A stretch of DNA of 64,000 nt from Acidobacteriota bacterium. GTDB taxonomy: Bacteria; Acidobacteriota; Blastocatellia; Pyrinomonadales; Pyrinomonadaceae. This document shows positions 33,901 to 42,559 of the stretch, piece after piece. A model generated the notes under the pieces. That model worked only from the letters and a program-made list of their open reading frames with translations. It had not been told where the DNA came from and ran no database searches. The stretch's first letter is position 1. The number at the start of each line of letters is the position of its first letter. Both the position numbers and the translations under genes were made by a program. The DNA is taken from assembly GCA_003223025.1 (NCBI GenBank), contig QHXR01000015.1:86331-150330 (forward strand), given 5' to 3'.

Positions 33901-34665
33901 ATGCATGACGCGAACGATTCACGTCATCCGATCTCTAATCGGTTGCTGTCGGTACTTCCGCCGGCTGAGTTCGCGTTTATAAAACCTCATTTAAACGAAA
34001 TTACTTACCAACCGGGTGCAATGCTGGCCCGCTCCGGAGACACCCTTCGTACTTGTTTCTTCCCGAACAACGGCATGGTCTCGCTTTTGTGCGTGACCGA
34101 ACAAGGCAGATCTGTCGAAGCCGGATTCACCGGCTTCGAGGGAATGATCGGTGTCTCGGTCATTCTCGGAAAAAACGAGATTCCGTACGACGCGCTTGTT
34201 CAGGCAAATACCAACGGGTTCGGCGTCGATGCTAAAGTCGTCCTCGATCTGTTCAATCAGGGCGGAGTTTTCCACGATGCCACTCTTCGATTTGCTTACG
34301 TAATTTTGAAACAGATGTCGCAGACGTGTGTCTGCAATCATTTTCATACGATCGAATCCCGTCTCTGCCGCTGGCTTACGATCATGTGCGAGCGTTCGAA
34401 CAATCGACATCTGAAATTGACGCAGGAGTTTCTCGCGCACATGCTCGGTGTTCAGCGGACCAGCATCGGGATGATCGCAAACTCGATACAAAGGACCGGA
34501 GCGATACGATATGCACGAGGACGAGTTGAGATCCTCGATCTCGACCGGATCCGCGCTTCGGCTTGCGATTGTTATCGCATCGTGCGAGACGAGCAGGAAA
34601 AGTTCCTTGCCGACGAAAATTTCGCTCCTATGTCGGACATCCGACAGACAATCGTTCAATCATAG
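33901..34665 (+). CDS. Crp/Fnr-family transcription regulator
   Basis: The start at 33901 has GAGG upstream. The 254-residue protein has an N-terminal cyclic-nucleotide-type beta barrel (about 15-135: LNEITYQPGAMLARSGDTL, FFPNNGMVSLLCVTEQG, VEAGFTGFEGMIG) and a C-terminal winged helix with ESRLCRWLTIMCER, LTQEFLAHMLGVQRTSIGMI. The barrel lacks the RxS phosphate-binding motif of cAMP-binding CRP, and no Fnr cysteine cluster is present at the N-terminus. The inducer is unknown. This type (IPF family in many soil bacteria) often lies near stress genes. Confidence 0.85.
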   Translation: MHDANDSRHPISNRLLSVLPPAEFAFIKPHLNEITYQPGAMLARSGDTLRTCFFPNNGMVSLLCVTEQGRSVEAGFTGFEGMIGVSVILGKNEIPYDALVQANTNGFGVDAKVVLDLFNQGGVFHDATLRFAYVILKQMSQTCVCNHFHTIESRLCRWLTIMCERSNNRHLKLTQEFLAHMLGVQRTSIGMIANSIQRTGAIRYARGRVEILDLDRIRASACDCYRIVRDEQEKFLADENFAPMSDIRQTIVQS

Positions 34666-34731
34666 GCGACACTAAAGCTAGTTGTCGTCAGAGTTAGACC
34701 AGAAAGCATAGTGATACAAGACGGAAACAAT

Positions 34732-35115
34732 ATGCCACCCAGGCGGGTTTTGTGTGTCGAAGATGACCGCGATACATGCGAGGTCTTGCGCTTTGTCATG
34801 ACGGATTTCGATTTCGTCACCGTCAGCACGATCGCCGCTGCTCATAAGAAGATCGCCGAAGGTGATTTCGATCTCTACGTACTCGACAACTGGCTTCCCG
34901 ATGGAAGTGGAGTCGAGCTTTGCGAACGGATACGCGCGAGCGGATCTCGCTCTCCGATCATCTTCACGTCTGCGATCGGTCAGCGACAGGACATTGACAT
35001 CGCGATGAAGGCAGGTGCAGATCGCTATCTGGTCAAGCCATACGAACCCGAAACTCTTGTAAAAACTGTCAAAGAACTTCTGGAGCAATCCAGCTCGTTA
35101 GCCTTTAAATCGTGA
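34732..35115 (+). CDS. Single-domain response regulator
   Basis: ATG at 34732 is preferred over an in-frame GTG at 34711. The 127-residue protein is a receiver alone: [14 protein letters not shown], phospho-Asp in [22 protein letters not shown] and lysine in [10 protein letters not shown]. There is no output domain. It follows the Crp/Fnr gene by 66 bp and overlaps the end of the convergent phhA by 18 bp. Its kinase is not adjacent. Confidence 0.85.
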   Translation: MPPRRVLCVEDDRDTCEVLRFVMTDFDFVTVSTIAAAHKKIAEGDFDLYVLDNWLPDGSGVELCERIRASGSRSPIIFTSAIGQRQDIDIAMKAGADRYLVKPYEPETLVKTVKELLEQSSSLAFKS

Positions 35116-36003
35116 GATATATTCTCGCGTTACCTCTTTCAGCTCCGCATACGACGGGATTACGTATAAAACAGGTTGCATGTCCGAGTAGGTGAAGTCG
35201 TGGGTTATCACCTGCTCGAGATCGAACGGACGTCGCTCGACCTTGTCGCTGAACGCATGTTCGAGCTCGCCAAAGCTTGAGAGCAGTCCCGCGCCGTAAG
35301 CTTTGACATCGCCTTCATGCTGGACCAATCCAAACTCGACCGTGAACCAATATAAGCGTCCGAGCTCTTCGATCTGCTCATCCGTCGCGATCCGCGCGCC
35401 GTGGCCGATGAACTGCGAATAGTCGGCAAAGTTTGTATTCGTGAACATCGGGATATGTCCGATCGCCTCGTGCACGATGTCGGGCTCCGGCGTGTACTCC
35501 GGTCGTGAATGGTGACGAATGTACTGCGTCGATAACATCGTTCGCCATGACAGCCAACTCAAAAACGCTCGCGTGTCGACGAGTCCCTCGATGGGAGCGA
35601 GGCGAAAGTTTGTCAGCTCCTTCAACTTCCGGTTCATTTCCGAAAGCTGCGGGATCCGATCATTCGAAATTCCCAGATCGCGCTTCGCTTGCAAATAGAA
35701 AGGGCTCGCGTGTTTTTGATGAAGCTCCTCGAGTTTCGCCGCGACATGCTTCCAGATCCCCTGTTCGTCTTCGTTGTAATCGACATCCGTGATGACGCCC
35801 GTCTCGCGAAACTTTTTCGACAGACTCGCGATGTAATCGCGACGCGTTCGATATTCGTGGTCGCTCGCTCCGGGATGATCGAGATGAAGCTCCTCGATAT
35901 CTTCGAACGGCATATCGGTAAAGGCCGGAAGATCGGCGTCCGATACATGGATATTCTCGACGCTAAAAGCAGGTTCCGAAGGCGATGTGGTTTCCGTAAG
36001 CAT
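35098..36003 (-). CDS. phhA: Phenylalanine 4-monooxygenase
   Basis: The pterin- and iron-dependent hydroxylase makes tyrosine from phenylalanine. The 301-residue protein shows the iron site [14 protein letters not shown] (His-x4-His) and the Glu ligand in [20 protein letters not shown] (20 residues). [19 protein letters not shown] is also conserved. The ATG at 36003 has GGAG eight bases upstream; another ATG at 36018 lacks one. It diverges from an Lrp-type regulator, which probably controls it. Together with hpd and hmgA it covers Phe to maleylacetoacetate except for the transaminase. Confidence 0.93.
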   Translation of the reverse strand: MLTETTSPSEPAFSVENIHVSDADLPAFTDMPFEDIEELHLDHPGASDHEYRTRRDYIASLSKKFRETGVITDVDYNEDEQGIWKHVAAKLEELHQKHASPFYLQAKRDLGISNDRIPQLSEMNRKLKELTNFRLAPIEGLVDTRAFLSWLSWRTMLSTQYIRHHSRPEYTPEPDIVHEAIGHIPMFTNTNFADYSQFIGHGARIATDEQIEELGRLYWFTVEFGLVQHEGDVKAYGAGLLSSFGELEHAFSDKVERRPFDLEQVITHDFTYSDMQPVLYVIPSYAELKEVTREYISRFKG

Positions 36004-36121
36004 GCTGGCTCCAGTCATAAATTTGATGTGCGGCGATCGATCTGAGTTAGCTGTCTATTCTAATCTTTGCGATAAAAATGATGAATAACCATCGTCAGTT
36101 AGTGTTATAGTGACGCCTTAG

Positions 36122-36155
36122 ATCGTTAGTTTATTCCTGTAATTTAGCTAACGAT
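36122..36155. promoter_or_regulatory. Lrp-type operator in the phhA/lrp divergent promoter
   Basis: ATCGTTAG (36122-36129) and CTAACGAT (36148-36155) form a perfect 8-bp dyad around an AT-rich centre (TTTATTCCTGTAATTTAG). It ends 14 bp before the regulator start. A further GTTAG (about 36098) lies toward phhA. Spacing and AT-rich centre suit an Lrp/AsnC dimer, consistent with autoregulation and control of phhA. Confidence 0.65.
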
Positions 36156-36169
36156 GTAAAGCCGTTACG

Positions 36170-36604
36170 ATGATCGACGAAATTGACCGGAAAATACTCA
36201 AGGAATTACAACTGGATGCGAGGGTGAGTTATGCGGAGCTCGGGCGTCGCGTTGGACTCACAACGCCGGCGGTTATCGAACGGGTTCGGAAGCTCGAAGA
36301 TGCCGGGGTGATCGTCGGGTATCGAGCCGAGATCGACACCTCGAAAGTCGGGCTGCCGATCATGGCATTCGTGCGAATGAGCATCACCGGCGTCGATTAC
36401 AGTCACATCATCGAAGTCGCCGAGCAATCGAACGAGGTTCTCGAATGTCATCGCGGAACCGGCGGCGATTCATTCATCATGAAAGTCGCCGTCGCATCAG
36501 TCGAGCATCTTCAGCAGATCATCGACAAACTTACCCCGTACGGAATTACCACGACTGCGATTGTCCTTTCTTCACCCGTCAAACACCGTCCCGTTTCGAT
36601 TTGA
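36170..36604 (+). CDS. Lrp/AsnC-family transcription regulator
   Basis: The 144-residue protein has an N-terminal winged HTH (IDEIDRKILKELQLDARVSY, AELGRRVGLTTPAVIERVRKL) and a C-terminal RAM ligand-binding domain (about 65-140; VGLPIMAFVRMSITGVDY, CHRGTGGDSFIMKVAV). Its position, divergent from phhA with a dyad operator between, suggests that it senses phenylalanine or tyrosine and controls their catabolism, as PhhR or Lrp-type regulators do elsewhere. That ligand is an inference from context. Confidence 0.9.
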   Translation: MIDEIDRKILKELQLDARVSYAELGRRVGLTTPAVIERVRKLEDAGVIVGYRAEIDTSKVGLPIMAFVRMSITGVDYSHIIEVAEQSNEVLECHRGTGGDSFIMKVAVASVEHLQQIIDKLTPYGITTTAIVLSSPVKHRPVSI

Positions 36605-36820
36605 ACTTTTTCTGAACTCCTACCTCCTTGCGTAGCCGTGTTATAGTCTCTAAATCCCAAAAACCCAGGTGGCCATGAACTTCGCTTTATTACAGAAGGT
36701 CGCTACCTTGCCGTTGCTAAACTTCAGGACATCGAATTCGTCCTGAAGATAATGGAGCGCACTCGACTTGCGCTCAATGGACTAAAAACACAATCGAAAA
36801 AAATCAAAGGAGGTATTGAG

Positions 36821-37669
36821 ATGAGCACAATTACGACCAAAGACGGGATGAGCATGTATTACAAAGATTGGGGTGAAGGACAGCCCGTAGTTTTCTGTCA
36901 TGGATGGCCGCTCTCGGCCGACGCGTTCGAAGATCAAATGTTCTTTCTCGCGTCGAACGGTTACCGTTGCGTCGCGATGGATCGCCGGGGGCACGGGCGT
37001 TCGGACCAGACCTGGCAAGGCAACGACATGGACACGTACGCGGACGATGTTTCGGAACTGATGGAAAAACTGGATCTGCGAGACGCGATCCTAGTCGGTC
37101 ATTCGACCGGCGGCGGAGTGGTCGCACACTATATCGGAAAGCACGGTACATCAAGAGTCGCGAAGGCGGTGTTGATCAGTGCAGTCCCGCCGGGGTTGTT
37201 AAAGACTGAGGCCAATCCGGAAGGAATTCCGATTGAGATCTTCGACGGCCTGCGTGAAGGAATTCGCGCAGATCGCGCTCAGTTTTGGAAAGAGTTTGCC
37301 AAGAATTTCTTCAATGTCGACGCCGACAGTGCGAATGTCTCGCAAGGCGTGCTTGATGCGTTCTGGCTCCAGAGCACGATGACGGGATTTCCGGGAAGCT
37401 CGCTCGGGATCAAAGCATTTTCGGAAACCGACTTTAACGAGGACTTGAAGAAGTTCGATGTTCCGACACTTGTCATGCATGGCGACGCCGATCGGATCGT
37501 GCCGATAGCAAACACGGCTCTGCTGTCTTCGAAGATCGTCCAGAACGCTACTCTGAAGGTATATCCCGGATTGCCGCACGGTATGTGTCAGACACACAAG
37601 GATATCATCAACAAGGATCTGCTGGAGTTTATTCAGGAAGCTCAAGAGACATCTGTAGGTGCCGGATGA
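36821..37669 (+). CDS. Alpha/beta hydrolase, non-haem chloroperoxidase-like
   Basis: The start at 36821 has a perfect AAAGGAGG 7 bases upstream. The 282-residue enzyme opens with [20 protein letters not shown] and the oxyanion [14 protein letters not shown], then [10 protein letters not shown], the nucleophile in VGHSTGGG, acid in [10 protein letters not shown] and histidine in [11 protein letters not shown]. These match esterases of the bromo/chloroperoxidase group, mostly serine esterases with incidental perhydrolase activity. It forms an operon with the NmrA-like gene 29 bp downstream. Confidence 0.9.
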   Translation: MSTITTKDGMSMYYKDWGEGQPVVFCHGWPLSADAFEDQMFFLASNGYRCVAMDRRGHGRSDQTWQGNDMDTYADDVSELMEKLDLRDAILVGHSTGGGVVAHYIGKHGTSRVAKAVLISAVPPGLLKTEANPEGIPIEIFDGLREGIRADRAQFWKEFAKNFFNVDADSANVSQGVLDAFWLQSTMTGFPGSSLGIKAFSETDFNEDLKKFDVPTLVMHGDADRIVPIANTALLSSKIVQNATLKVYPGLPHGMCQTHKDIINKDLLEFIQEAQETSVGAG

Positions 37670-37698
37670 CGGACGATTTTTGAGAAAGGAGAATTAAT

Positions 37699-38490
37699 AT
37701 GGAAAACGAAAAGGCAAAAACAAAGATCGTGGTGATCGGCGGCACCGGACTTATCGGTTCGAAGGTCGTCGAGCGATTAAACGAGCAGGAATATGAAGCT
37801 GTTGCGGCGTCGCCTAATAGCGGCGTCAACACGCTGACTGGAGAAGGGCTCGCCGAGGTTCTCGAAGGCGCGTCTGTCATTGTTGATGTATCGAACTCGC
37901 CTACGTTCGAGAATGACGCGGTGATGAAATTCTTCACTGTATCGACGGCCAATCTTCTTAAGTACGAAGCGGAAGCGGGTGTGAAACATCACGTTGCGCT
38001 GTCCGTCGTCGGAGCGGAGCGACTCACCGAAAGCGGTTACATGCGTGCGAAGATGGCGCAGGAAAAATTGATCAAGGAGTCGCCGATCCCGTACTCGATC
38101 GTGCATGCGACGCAGTTCTTCGAATTCATCAAGCGGATCGCCGACGATGCGACCGACGGCGGGACTGTTCATGTTGCACCGGTACTCTTTCAACCGGTGG
38201 CGGCGGACGATGTCGCGGCCGCGGTGGAGAAGATTGCGATCGGTGAACCTTTGAACGCTACTCTCGAAGTTGCGGGTCCGGACGTCTTTCGTTTCGACGA
38301 GCTGATCCGCGATGGACTGAAAGCTAAAAATGATCCGCGGTCGGTCGTCGCGGACCCTGAAGCCAAATACTTCGGTGCGGTGTTGAGCGAACGCTCGCTC
38401 GTTCCGGGCGACGGCGCGCAACTGGCGCGGACACGGCTCGAGGACTGGATGGCGGCACAGGCGAGTGCGTCGAAACCAGCCACAGCGTAG
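37699..38490 (+). CDS. NmrA-like NAD(P)-binding oxidoreductase
   Basis: The 263-residue protein has the Rossmann signature KIVVIGGTGLIGSKVVERL at the N-terminus and an atypical short-chain dehydrogenase fold: VIVDVSNSPTFEN, HHVALSVVGAERLTESGYMR, AKMAQEKLIKESPIPYSIVH (the usual YxxxK is replaced by this pattern) and QPVAADDVAAAVEKIA. It is preceded by AAAGGAGAATTAAT. NmrA/HSCARG members sense or reduce NAD(P)(H) and some are quinone reductases. It is the second gene of the pair ending at the 38511 terminator. Confidence 0.87.
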   Translation: MENEKAKTKIVVIGGTGLIGSKVVERLNEQEYEAVAASPNSGVNTLTGEGLAEVLEGASVIVDVSNSPTFENDAVMKFFTVSTANLLKYEAEAGVKHHVALSVVGAERLTESGYMRAKMAQEKLIKESPIPYSIVHATQFFEFIKRIADDATDGGTVHVAPVLFQPVAADDVAAAVEKIAIGEPLNATLEVAGPDVFRFDELIRDGLKAKNDPRSVVADPEAKYFGAVLSERSLVPGDGAQLARTRLEDWMAAQASASKPATA

Positions 38491-38510
38491 CGCAGCTGGA
38501 AAAGAAATTA

Positions 38511-38548
38511 GGGGCAGCGGTTGAGTTCGGCCGCGTGCCCCTTTTTTT
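38511..38548 (+). terminator. Intrinsic terminator
   Basis: GGGGCAGCGG (38511-38520) pairs with CCGCGTGCCCC (38531-38541) and is followed by seven T. It ends the hydrolase/NmrA transcript, 20 bp after its stop. Confidence 0.85.
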
Positions 38549-38571
38549 AACTGACGTGAGGATGCTCTCTG

Positions 38572-38982
38572 CTACTTCTTCATCTTCTCCGTCGTCTTTC
38601 CGTCAAACTCTTCGTCGTTTGCCTCGGCTTCTTCTTTCGTCTTTCGAACGATGCCGTCCTTATGATGTGGCGGCGAATAGATCGTGTAGAGATTTAGTCT
38701 TTCAGTCGACGAAACGTTGACGACGTTGTGCTTTGCTCCGGCCGGAACGATCACGGCGTCGCCATCTTTAACTGTGTATTTATTGCCATCGATCTCGACC
38801 CTGCCTCGTCCGCTTTCGAAGCGGAGAAACTGATCGTTATCGGGATGAGTCTCAAGTCCGATCTCTTCTTTCGGCTCCAGGCTCATCAGTACGAGTTGGC
38901 TATTTTTCCCGGTGTACAGGACTTTGCGAAAGTTTTTGTTCTTCAGCGTGTCCTTCTCAATATTCGATTTGAATCCCTTCAT
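38572..38982 (-). CDS. Cupin-domain protein
   Basis: The start at 38982 has AAGGAGAAAA directly upstream; the upstream in-frame extension overlaps gltX. The 136-residue single cupin has motif 1 GLETHPDNDQFLRFESGRGR (H..x..E-type metal ligands) and motif 2 VIVPAGAKHNVVN. The C-terminus is a charged tail rich in Lys and Glu (KTKEEAEANDEEFDGKTTEK). Cupins of this kind bind a metal and act as small isomerases, dioxygenases or sensors. It lies 8 bp downstream of gltX, an operon arrangement. Confidence 0.87.
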   Translation of the reverse strand: MKGFKSNIEKDTLKNKNFRKVLYTGKNSQLVLMSLEPKEEIGLETHPDNDQFLRFESGRGRVEIDGNKYTVKDGDAVIVPAGAKHNVVNVSSTERLNLYTIYSPPHHKDGIVRKTKEEAEANDEEFDGKTTEKMKK

Positions 38983-38990
38983 TTTTCTCC

Positions 38991-40589
38991 TTACTGATTC
39001 CAAGCTACCTGACTGCGAAGCCGCATGACGGTCTTTTCGACGCCGAGAATTTCGAAAACAGACAACATCGACGGACCAACGGCAACGCCGGTGAGAAGCG
39101 TTCGTGCTCCGTTCATGATCACGCCAAGCTTTGTACCTTTCTCCTCGGTGAATGCCTTGACGAGCGTTTCGATATTTTCCTCCGAATATTCTTTGTCTAC
39201 GAATTCCGCTTCGAATCGATCGGCAAGTTCGGGAAGCCAATCACGCAAGTCGGGAAACTTCGTCAGATTCTTCGCAATCGCTGCTGCATCGAAATCGTAA
39301 TCCTCGCTGAAGTATGCGCGTCCCTGCGATGAAAAATCTTTCAACGTGAAGAAGCGATGTCGGATCAGTTCGACTGCGCGTTCGAACCATTGGCGCGACG
39401 AAGAGAGAACCACCCCGTCAGCCGAAGCGGCTGCCACCCCTCCTTCGGAAGGAGGGGAGTCTTGTGTTGGAGCCTCATTTGATTGTGAGGAGAAATCCGC
39501 ACTCGAGTCGTATTCTTCACGCCAGAGTTTTGCCGCTTTCAATTCAGCTTTCACGAGCGGGAGCAATTCGTCGAGCGGCATCGTTCGAATGTACTCGGCG
39601 TTCATCCAAAGCGCTTTGTCATCGGTCCAATGACGCGGATCGTTCTCGCGAAAATTGAAGACTGCACTCGAGCGATGAATGTGATCCAGCGAAAATTTCT
39701 CGATCAATTCGTCCATCGAGTAGATCTCTTGTTCTTCGCCGGCCGACCATCCGAGCAGTGCAAGGAAATTCGTAAACGCGGCGGGAATAAAACCGGCGTC
39801 GCGATAGGTCGTCATCGATACGATCTCTCCGTGCTTTCGTTTCGAAAGCTTTCCTTTGTTCGGCGCGAGGATGAGCGGCAGGTGTGCGAATTTCGGAGGC
39901 GTGGCGCCGAGAGCTTCGTAGATCAGAACTTGCTTGTGCGTGTTCGTCAGATGGTCCTGACCGCGAATGACGTGTGTAATTCCCATCTCGATGTCGTCGC
40001 ATACGACCGCGAGATTATAGAGCGGGTGCCCGTCCGAGCGGAGCAGTACGAGATCTTCCGTATCCGAATAATCGCGCTCTTGGAGACCGAATACTTCATC
40101 TTCGAATGATGTTTTTCCGGATTCAGCAACTTTAAGTCTGATAGCGTAGGGCTCGCCATTCGCCGCACGCGTGTCGCTCTCGACCTCGGACAGATTGCGA
40201 TACGGATTGTCCCGCATGTTCTTGTCCGCCTGACGCGCGCGTTCGATGATCGCTTCTTTTACTGTCTTGTCGCTGGCCGCTTCCTTCGGTGTGAAATCGC
40301 GGTAGGCTTTTCCTTCGGCTAATAATTTCTTTGCCGCTTCACGATGCTTGTCGGCGTTGTCCGATTGAAAAACTATTTCTTCTTCGTGGTCGAGTCCGAG
40401 CCACGCGAGTCCTTCGAGGATCGACCGCGTCGATTCTTCAGTCGAACGCGCGATATCGGTGTCCTCGATCCGAAGCAGGAATTTCCCGCCGGTCTTTTTT
40501 GCGTAAAGATAATTATAAAGTGCGGTCCGGGCCGAACCGATATGCAGGTATCCGGTTGGACTCGGAGCAAAACGAACGCGTGTGGTCAT
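38991..40589 (-). CDS. gltX: Glutamyl-tRNA synthetase
   Basis: GltX charges tRNA-Glu. The class I motifs are present: TGYLHIGSARTALYNYL (HIGH region) and KLSKRKHG (KMSKS region). Other family features are RIEDTDIARS and HVIRGQDHLTNTHKQ. At 532 residues it is longer than the usual 470-500. The extra piece is a low-complexity insert of about 35 residues (SQSNEAPTQDSPPSEGG...VAAASADGVVLSSS) in the anticodon-binding half, encoded by two palindromes that look like REP DNA. The flanking EEYD and WFERAVELIRHRF align with the family, so the frame is kept. Confidence 0.95.
   Translation of the reverse strand: MTTRVRFAPSPTGYLHIGSARTALYNYLYAKKTGGKFLLRIEDTDIARSTEESTRSILEGLAWLGLDHEEEIVFQSDNADKHREAAKKLLAEGKAYRDFTPKEAASDKTVKEAIIERARQADKNMRDNPYRNLSEVESDTRAANGEPYAIRLKVAESGKTSFEDEVFGLQERDYSDTEDLVLLRSDGHPLYNLAVVCDDIEMGITHVIRGQDHLTNTHKQVLIYEALGATPPKFAHLPLILAPNKGKLSKRKHGEIVSMTTYRDAGFIPAAFTNFLALLGWSAGEEQEIYSMDELIEKFSLDHIHRSSAVFNFRENDPRHWTDDKALWMNAEYIRTMPLDELLPLVKAELKAAKLWREEYDSSADFSSQSNEAPTQDSPPSEGGVAAASADGVVLSSSRQWFERAVELIRHRFFTLKDFSSQGRAYFSEDYDFDAAAIAKNLTKFPDLRDWLPELADRFEAEFVDKEYSEENIETLVKAFTEEKGTKLGVIMNGARTLLTGVAVGPSMLSVFEILGVEKTVMRLRSQVAWNQ
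39417..39457. repeat. REP-like double palindrome inside gltX
   Basis: CAGCCG..CGGCTG (39419-39432) and CCCCTCCTTCGGAAGGAGGG with a further G (39437-39457, a perfect 10-bp stem) sit side by side within the gltX reading frame. They encode the unconserved DSPPSEGGVAAASADG stretch. Structure and GC content are those of an intergenic REP unit. Confidence 0.75.
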
Positions 40590-40600
40590 AAGGAACGATT

Positions 40601-41100
40601 CTAGTCTGTCGAGTCTATCGAGTCTATCGGGTCTATCGGGTATGTCGGGTCTGTCGAGTCTATCGAGTCTGTCGAGTCTGTGGGGCCTGTAGAGTGATCG
40701 AGTCTGTCGAGTCTGTCGAGTCTGTCTGTCGGTCTGTCGAGTCTATCCGGTCTTTCGAGTCTGTCGGTCTGTCGGGTCTTTCTGTAGCACCAAGGGTGCG
40801 GTCGTAATTTAGCCAGGGGCATCGCCCCTGGAAGTTGGTTGTTGGAAATCAAGCACCAACGGTGCGACGTAACTCTCCAGCCCGATTACTTCGCCGCGTT
40901 GCGGCTTAGGTGGAATGTCGCCGGTTCCAGGGGCGATGCCCCTGGCTAAATTACGACCGCACCCTTGGTGCTACAGAAAGACTCGACAGACCGACAGACT
41001 CGAAAGACCGGATAGACTCGACAGACCGACAGACAGACCCGACAGACTCGACAGACCCGATAGACCGACAGACTCGACAGACCGATAGTCTCGACAGACT
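40601..41100. repeat. Giant inverted repeat made of GTCGAGTCT-type units
   Basis: Inner arms 40732-40831 and 40927-41026 are reverse complements at 99 of 100 positions. The outer parts continue with tandem GTCGAGTCT/GTCGGTCT (8-9 bp) units and still match for about 30 bp more. Each arm ends inward with GCACCAAGGGTGC and CCAGGGGCATCGCCCCTGG palindromes; the 95-bp centre has another GCACCAACGGTGC. The right edge touches the stop codon of the DUF4199 gene. The open frames across it translate to Asp/Arg/Thr/Ser repeats and are not genes. Confidence 0.92.
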
Positions 41101-41646
41101 CTACACGGCGGCGGGCAAGACATCCTTCTTTCTTAACAATCCCGCGCTGATCAACGATACGATGATGCCTACCGGCAAGATCTCGACCATCGCGATCGCA
41201 AAGAAGAGAAAGGGATTCTCAAACAGTTTTTGCATTAGATCGATCTCCGCCTTTGCGCTGTCGATCTCCGCCTGTGGAGCGTTCCGCGACTGAAGTTTCC
41301 CGATCGAGAATTCCGTGTATTTCTGGATGAATTTCGCCTGAAAACCCGGGTTCACGATGTTGTAAGAAAGAGCTCCGGCGAAATAAAGTACGCCCGCGAT
41401 CAGCGAAATGAGCAGTCCGACCTGCATGCCTTTCCAGAATGTGATCTTTCCATTTCCGTAATTGTCGCGGTACGACTTGATGCCGAAGAACACCATCGAG
41501 AGAGCGATCAGCATGCTCGCGTAGCCGACGAATTCCATTCGCTCGAATGCAATGAGATCGCTTTCGCACAGCCAGGCTACGACCCAGACCAGAACCGCGA
41601 CGACTCCGCCGGCAAGCAGTCCGAACGTCAATACAACTTTTTTCAT
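41101..41646 (-). CDS. DUF4199-family membrane protein
   Basis: The 181-residue protein is preceded by GGAGG. It has four membrane helices (about 5-27, 37-58, 73-95, 147-170). The signature YASMLIALSMVFFGIKSYRD and GKITFWKGMQVGLLISLIAG is that of DUF4199. The soluble segment between helices 3 and 4 is helical and charged. The function is unknown. The LuxR-type gene lies upstream on the same strand (108 bp), so they may be expressed together. Its stop codon is the first base of the giant inverted repeat. Confidence 0.88.
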   Translation of the reverse strand: MKKVVLTFGLLAGGVVAVLVWVVAWLCESDLIAFERMEFVGYASMLIALSMVFFGIKSYRDNYGNGKITFWKGMQVGLLISLIAGVLYFAGALSYNIVNPGFQAKFIQKYTEFSIGKLQSRNAPQAEIDSAKAEIDLMQKLFENPFLFFAIAMVEILPVGIIVSLISAGLLRKKDVLPAAV

Positions 41647-41753
41647 TTCAAGATTCCTCCGTAAAGTTTTGGAGAACTATACGAACAACCGCCCCGGCGC
41701 ACATCGGCCGAAAGTATGAATCTGCAAAAGAATTTGTAAACCAGACGAAAGTA

Positions 41754-42188
41754 CTAGGGAATTATATGCAGTTCTTTCGCCCGCTGGATCGCCTGCGTTC
41801 GGCGCCGGGCATCCAGCTTCGAGAACAAACTCGCCGCGTGAGTCTTCACCGTGCTAAGCGAGACAAAGAGCCGCTCGGCGATCTCCTGGTTCGAAAGGCC
41901 TTCGGAAATGAGTTCAAGAACCTCGTATTCGCGCTTGCTGATCCCAAGCGTTCGAAGATTCGCTTCGTCGATTTGAAAAGGTAGGCCGGCATGAACGATC
42001 TCGCGAACGATCTTCGGTCGTGTCAGTCTGAGTCCGGCCCAAATACCGAGTCCGGTGAAAGTAACGGCGACGATGCCGACGTAGATTTCGGTCGGAATAT
42101 CTCGAATGAAGTATTGATACTCGACGAGCTTCAGCAGCCCGATCAGGGCCGCCATCGAGATGCCATAGATGAGGATCGTCCTTCGCAT
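41754..42188 (-). CDS. Membrane-anchored LuxR-type HTH regulator
   Basis: The start at 42188 (MRRTILIYGISMAALIGLLK) is chosen because earlier in-frame starts lie inside the tRNA-Ser gene. The 144-residue protein has two membrane helices (5-21 and 33-53), a short linker and a GerE/LuxR HTH (about 80-140: LGISKREYEVLELISEGLSN, QEIAERLFVSLSTVKTHAAS). A LuxR HTH tied to membrane helices without a receiver or kinase implies control by membrane state or proteolysis. It is often found next to DUF4199 genes, as here. Confidence 0.85.
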   Translation of the reverse strand: MRRTILIYGISMAALIGLLKLVEYQYFIRDIPTEIYVGIVAVTFTGLGIWAGLRLTRPKIVREIVHAGLPFQIDEANLRTLGISKREYEVLELISEGLSNQEIAERLFVSLSTVKTHAASLFSKLDARRRTQAIQRAKELHIIP

Positions 42189-42248
42189 GACCGCAAAAAC
42201 ACGAAAAGCTATCAAACTCGAAAGTCGATAGCTAATCCTGAATAAAGA

Positions 42249-42339
42249 TGGCGGAGACGACAGGATTCGAACCTGTGGTACCCTTTTGGAGTACAACGGT
42301 TTAGCAAACCGCCGCTTTCAGCCACTCAGCCACGTCTCC
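42249..42339 (-). tRNA. tRNA-Ser (anticodon GCT)
   Basis: The 91-nt minus-strand sequence has acceptor GGAGACG/CGTCTCC, discriminator G, an encoded CCA (TGG at 42249-42251), a D-arm with GTGGCTGAGTGGCTGA, an anticodon loop TTGCTAA (anticodon GCT, reads AGC/AGU), a long variable arm and the T-loop TTCGAAT. Confidence 0.95.
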
Positions 42340-42437
42340 GAATACCGCCGTGAAAGCCAGATTTTTATTCTAGCGGTGGTGCAAACTTTGTCAAGGTATA
42401 CCGCATCATATAGCCCAATGACACTTGTCTTTGGGGC

Positions 42438-42467
42438 TTGACACATTTGATAGTTGCTCCGAAAATA
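42438..42467 (+). promoter_or_regulatory. Putative sigma-70 promoter of the outer-membrane protein gene
   Basis: A perfect TTGACA (42438-42443) is followed by a weak -10 (GAAAAT at 42461 or AAAATA at 42462). It is about 95 bp before the coding start. A short hairpin (GGGTTCCTCGGAACGACCCC) lies in the leader. Confidence 0.5.
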
Positions 42468-42559
42468 CAAGGGTTCCTCGGAACGACCCCAAATTTTGTT
42501 CCTGAGTGTGTGTCTTCGACTTCGGATCAGTATTTCCGATCCGGAGTGTTTCGTAATAG

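Noticed and set aside
40601-41293. Open frames rich in Asp/Arg/Thr/Ser across the giant inverted repeat
   Set aside because: They are translations of GACAGACTC-type tandem DNA repeats in opposite orientations, without start signals or any family similarity.
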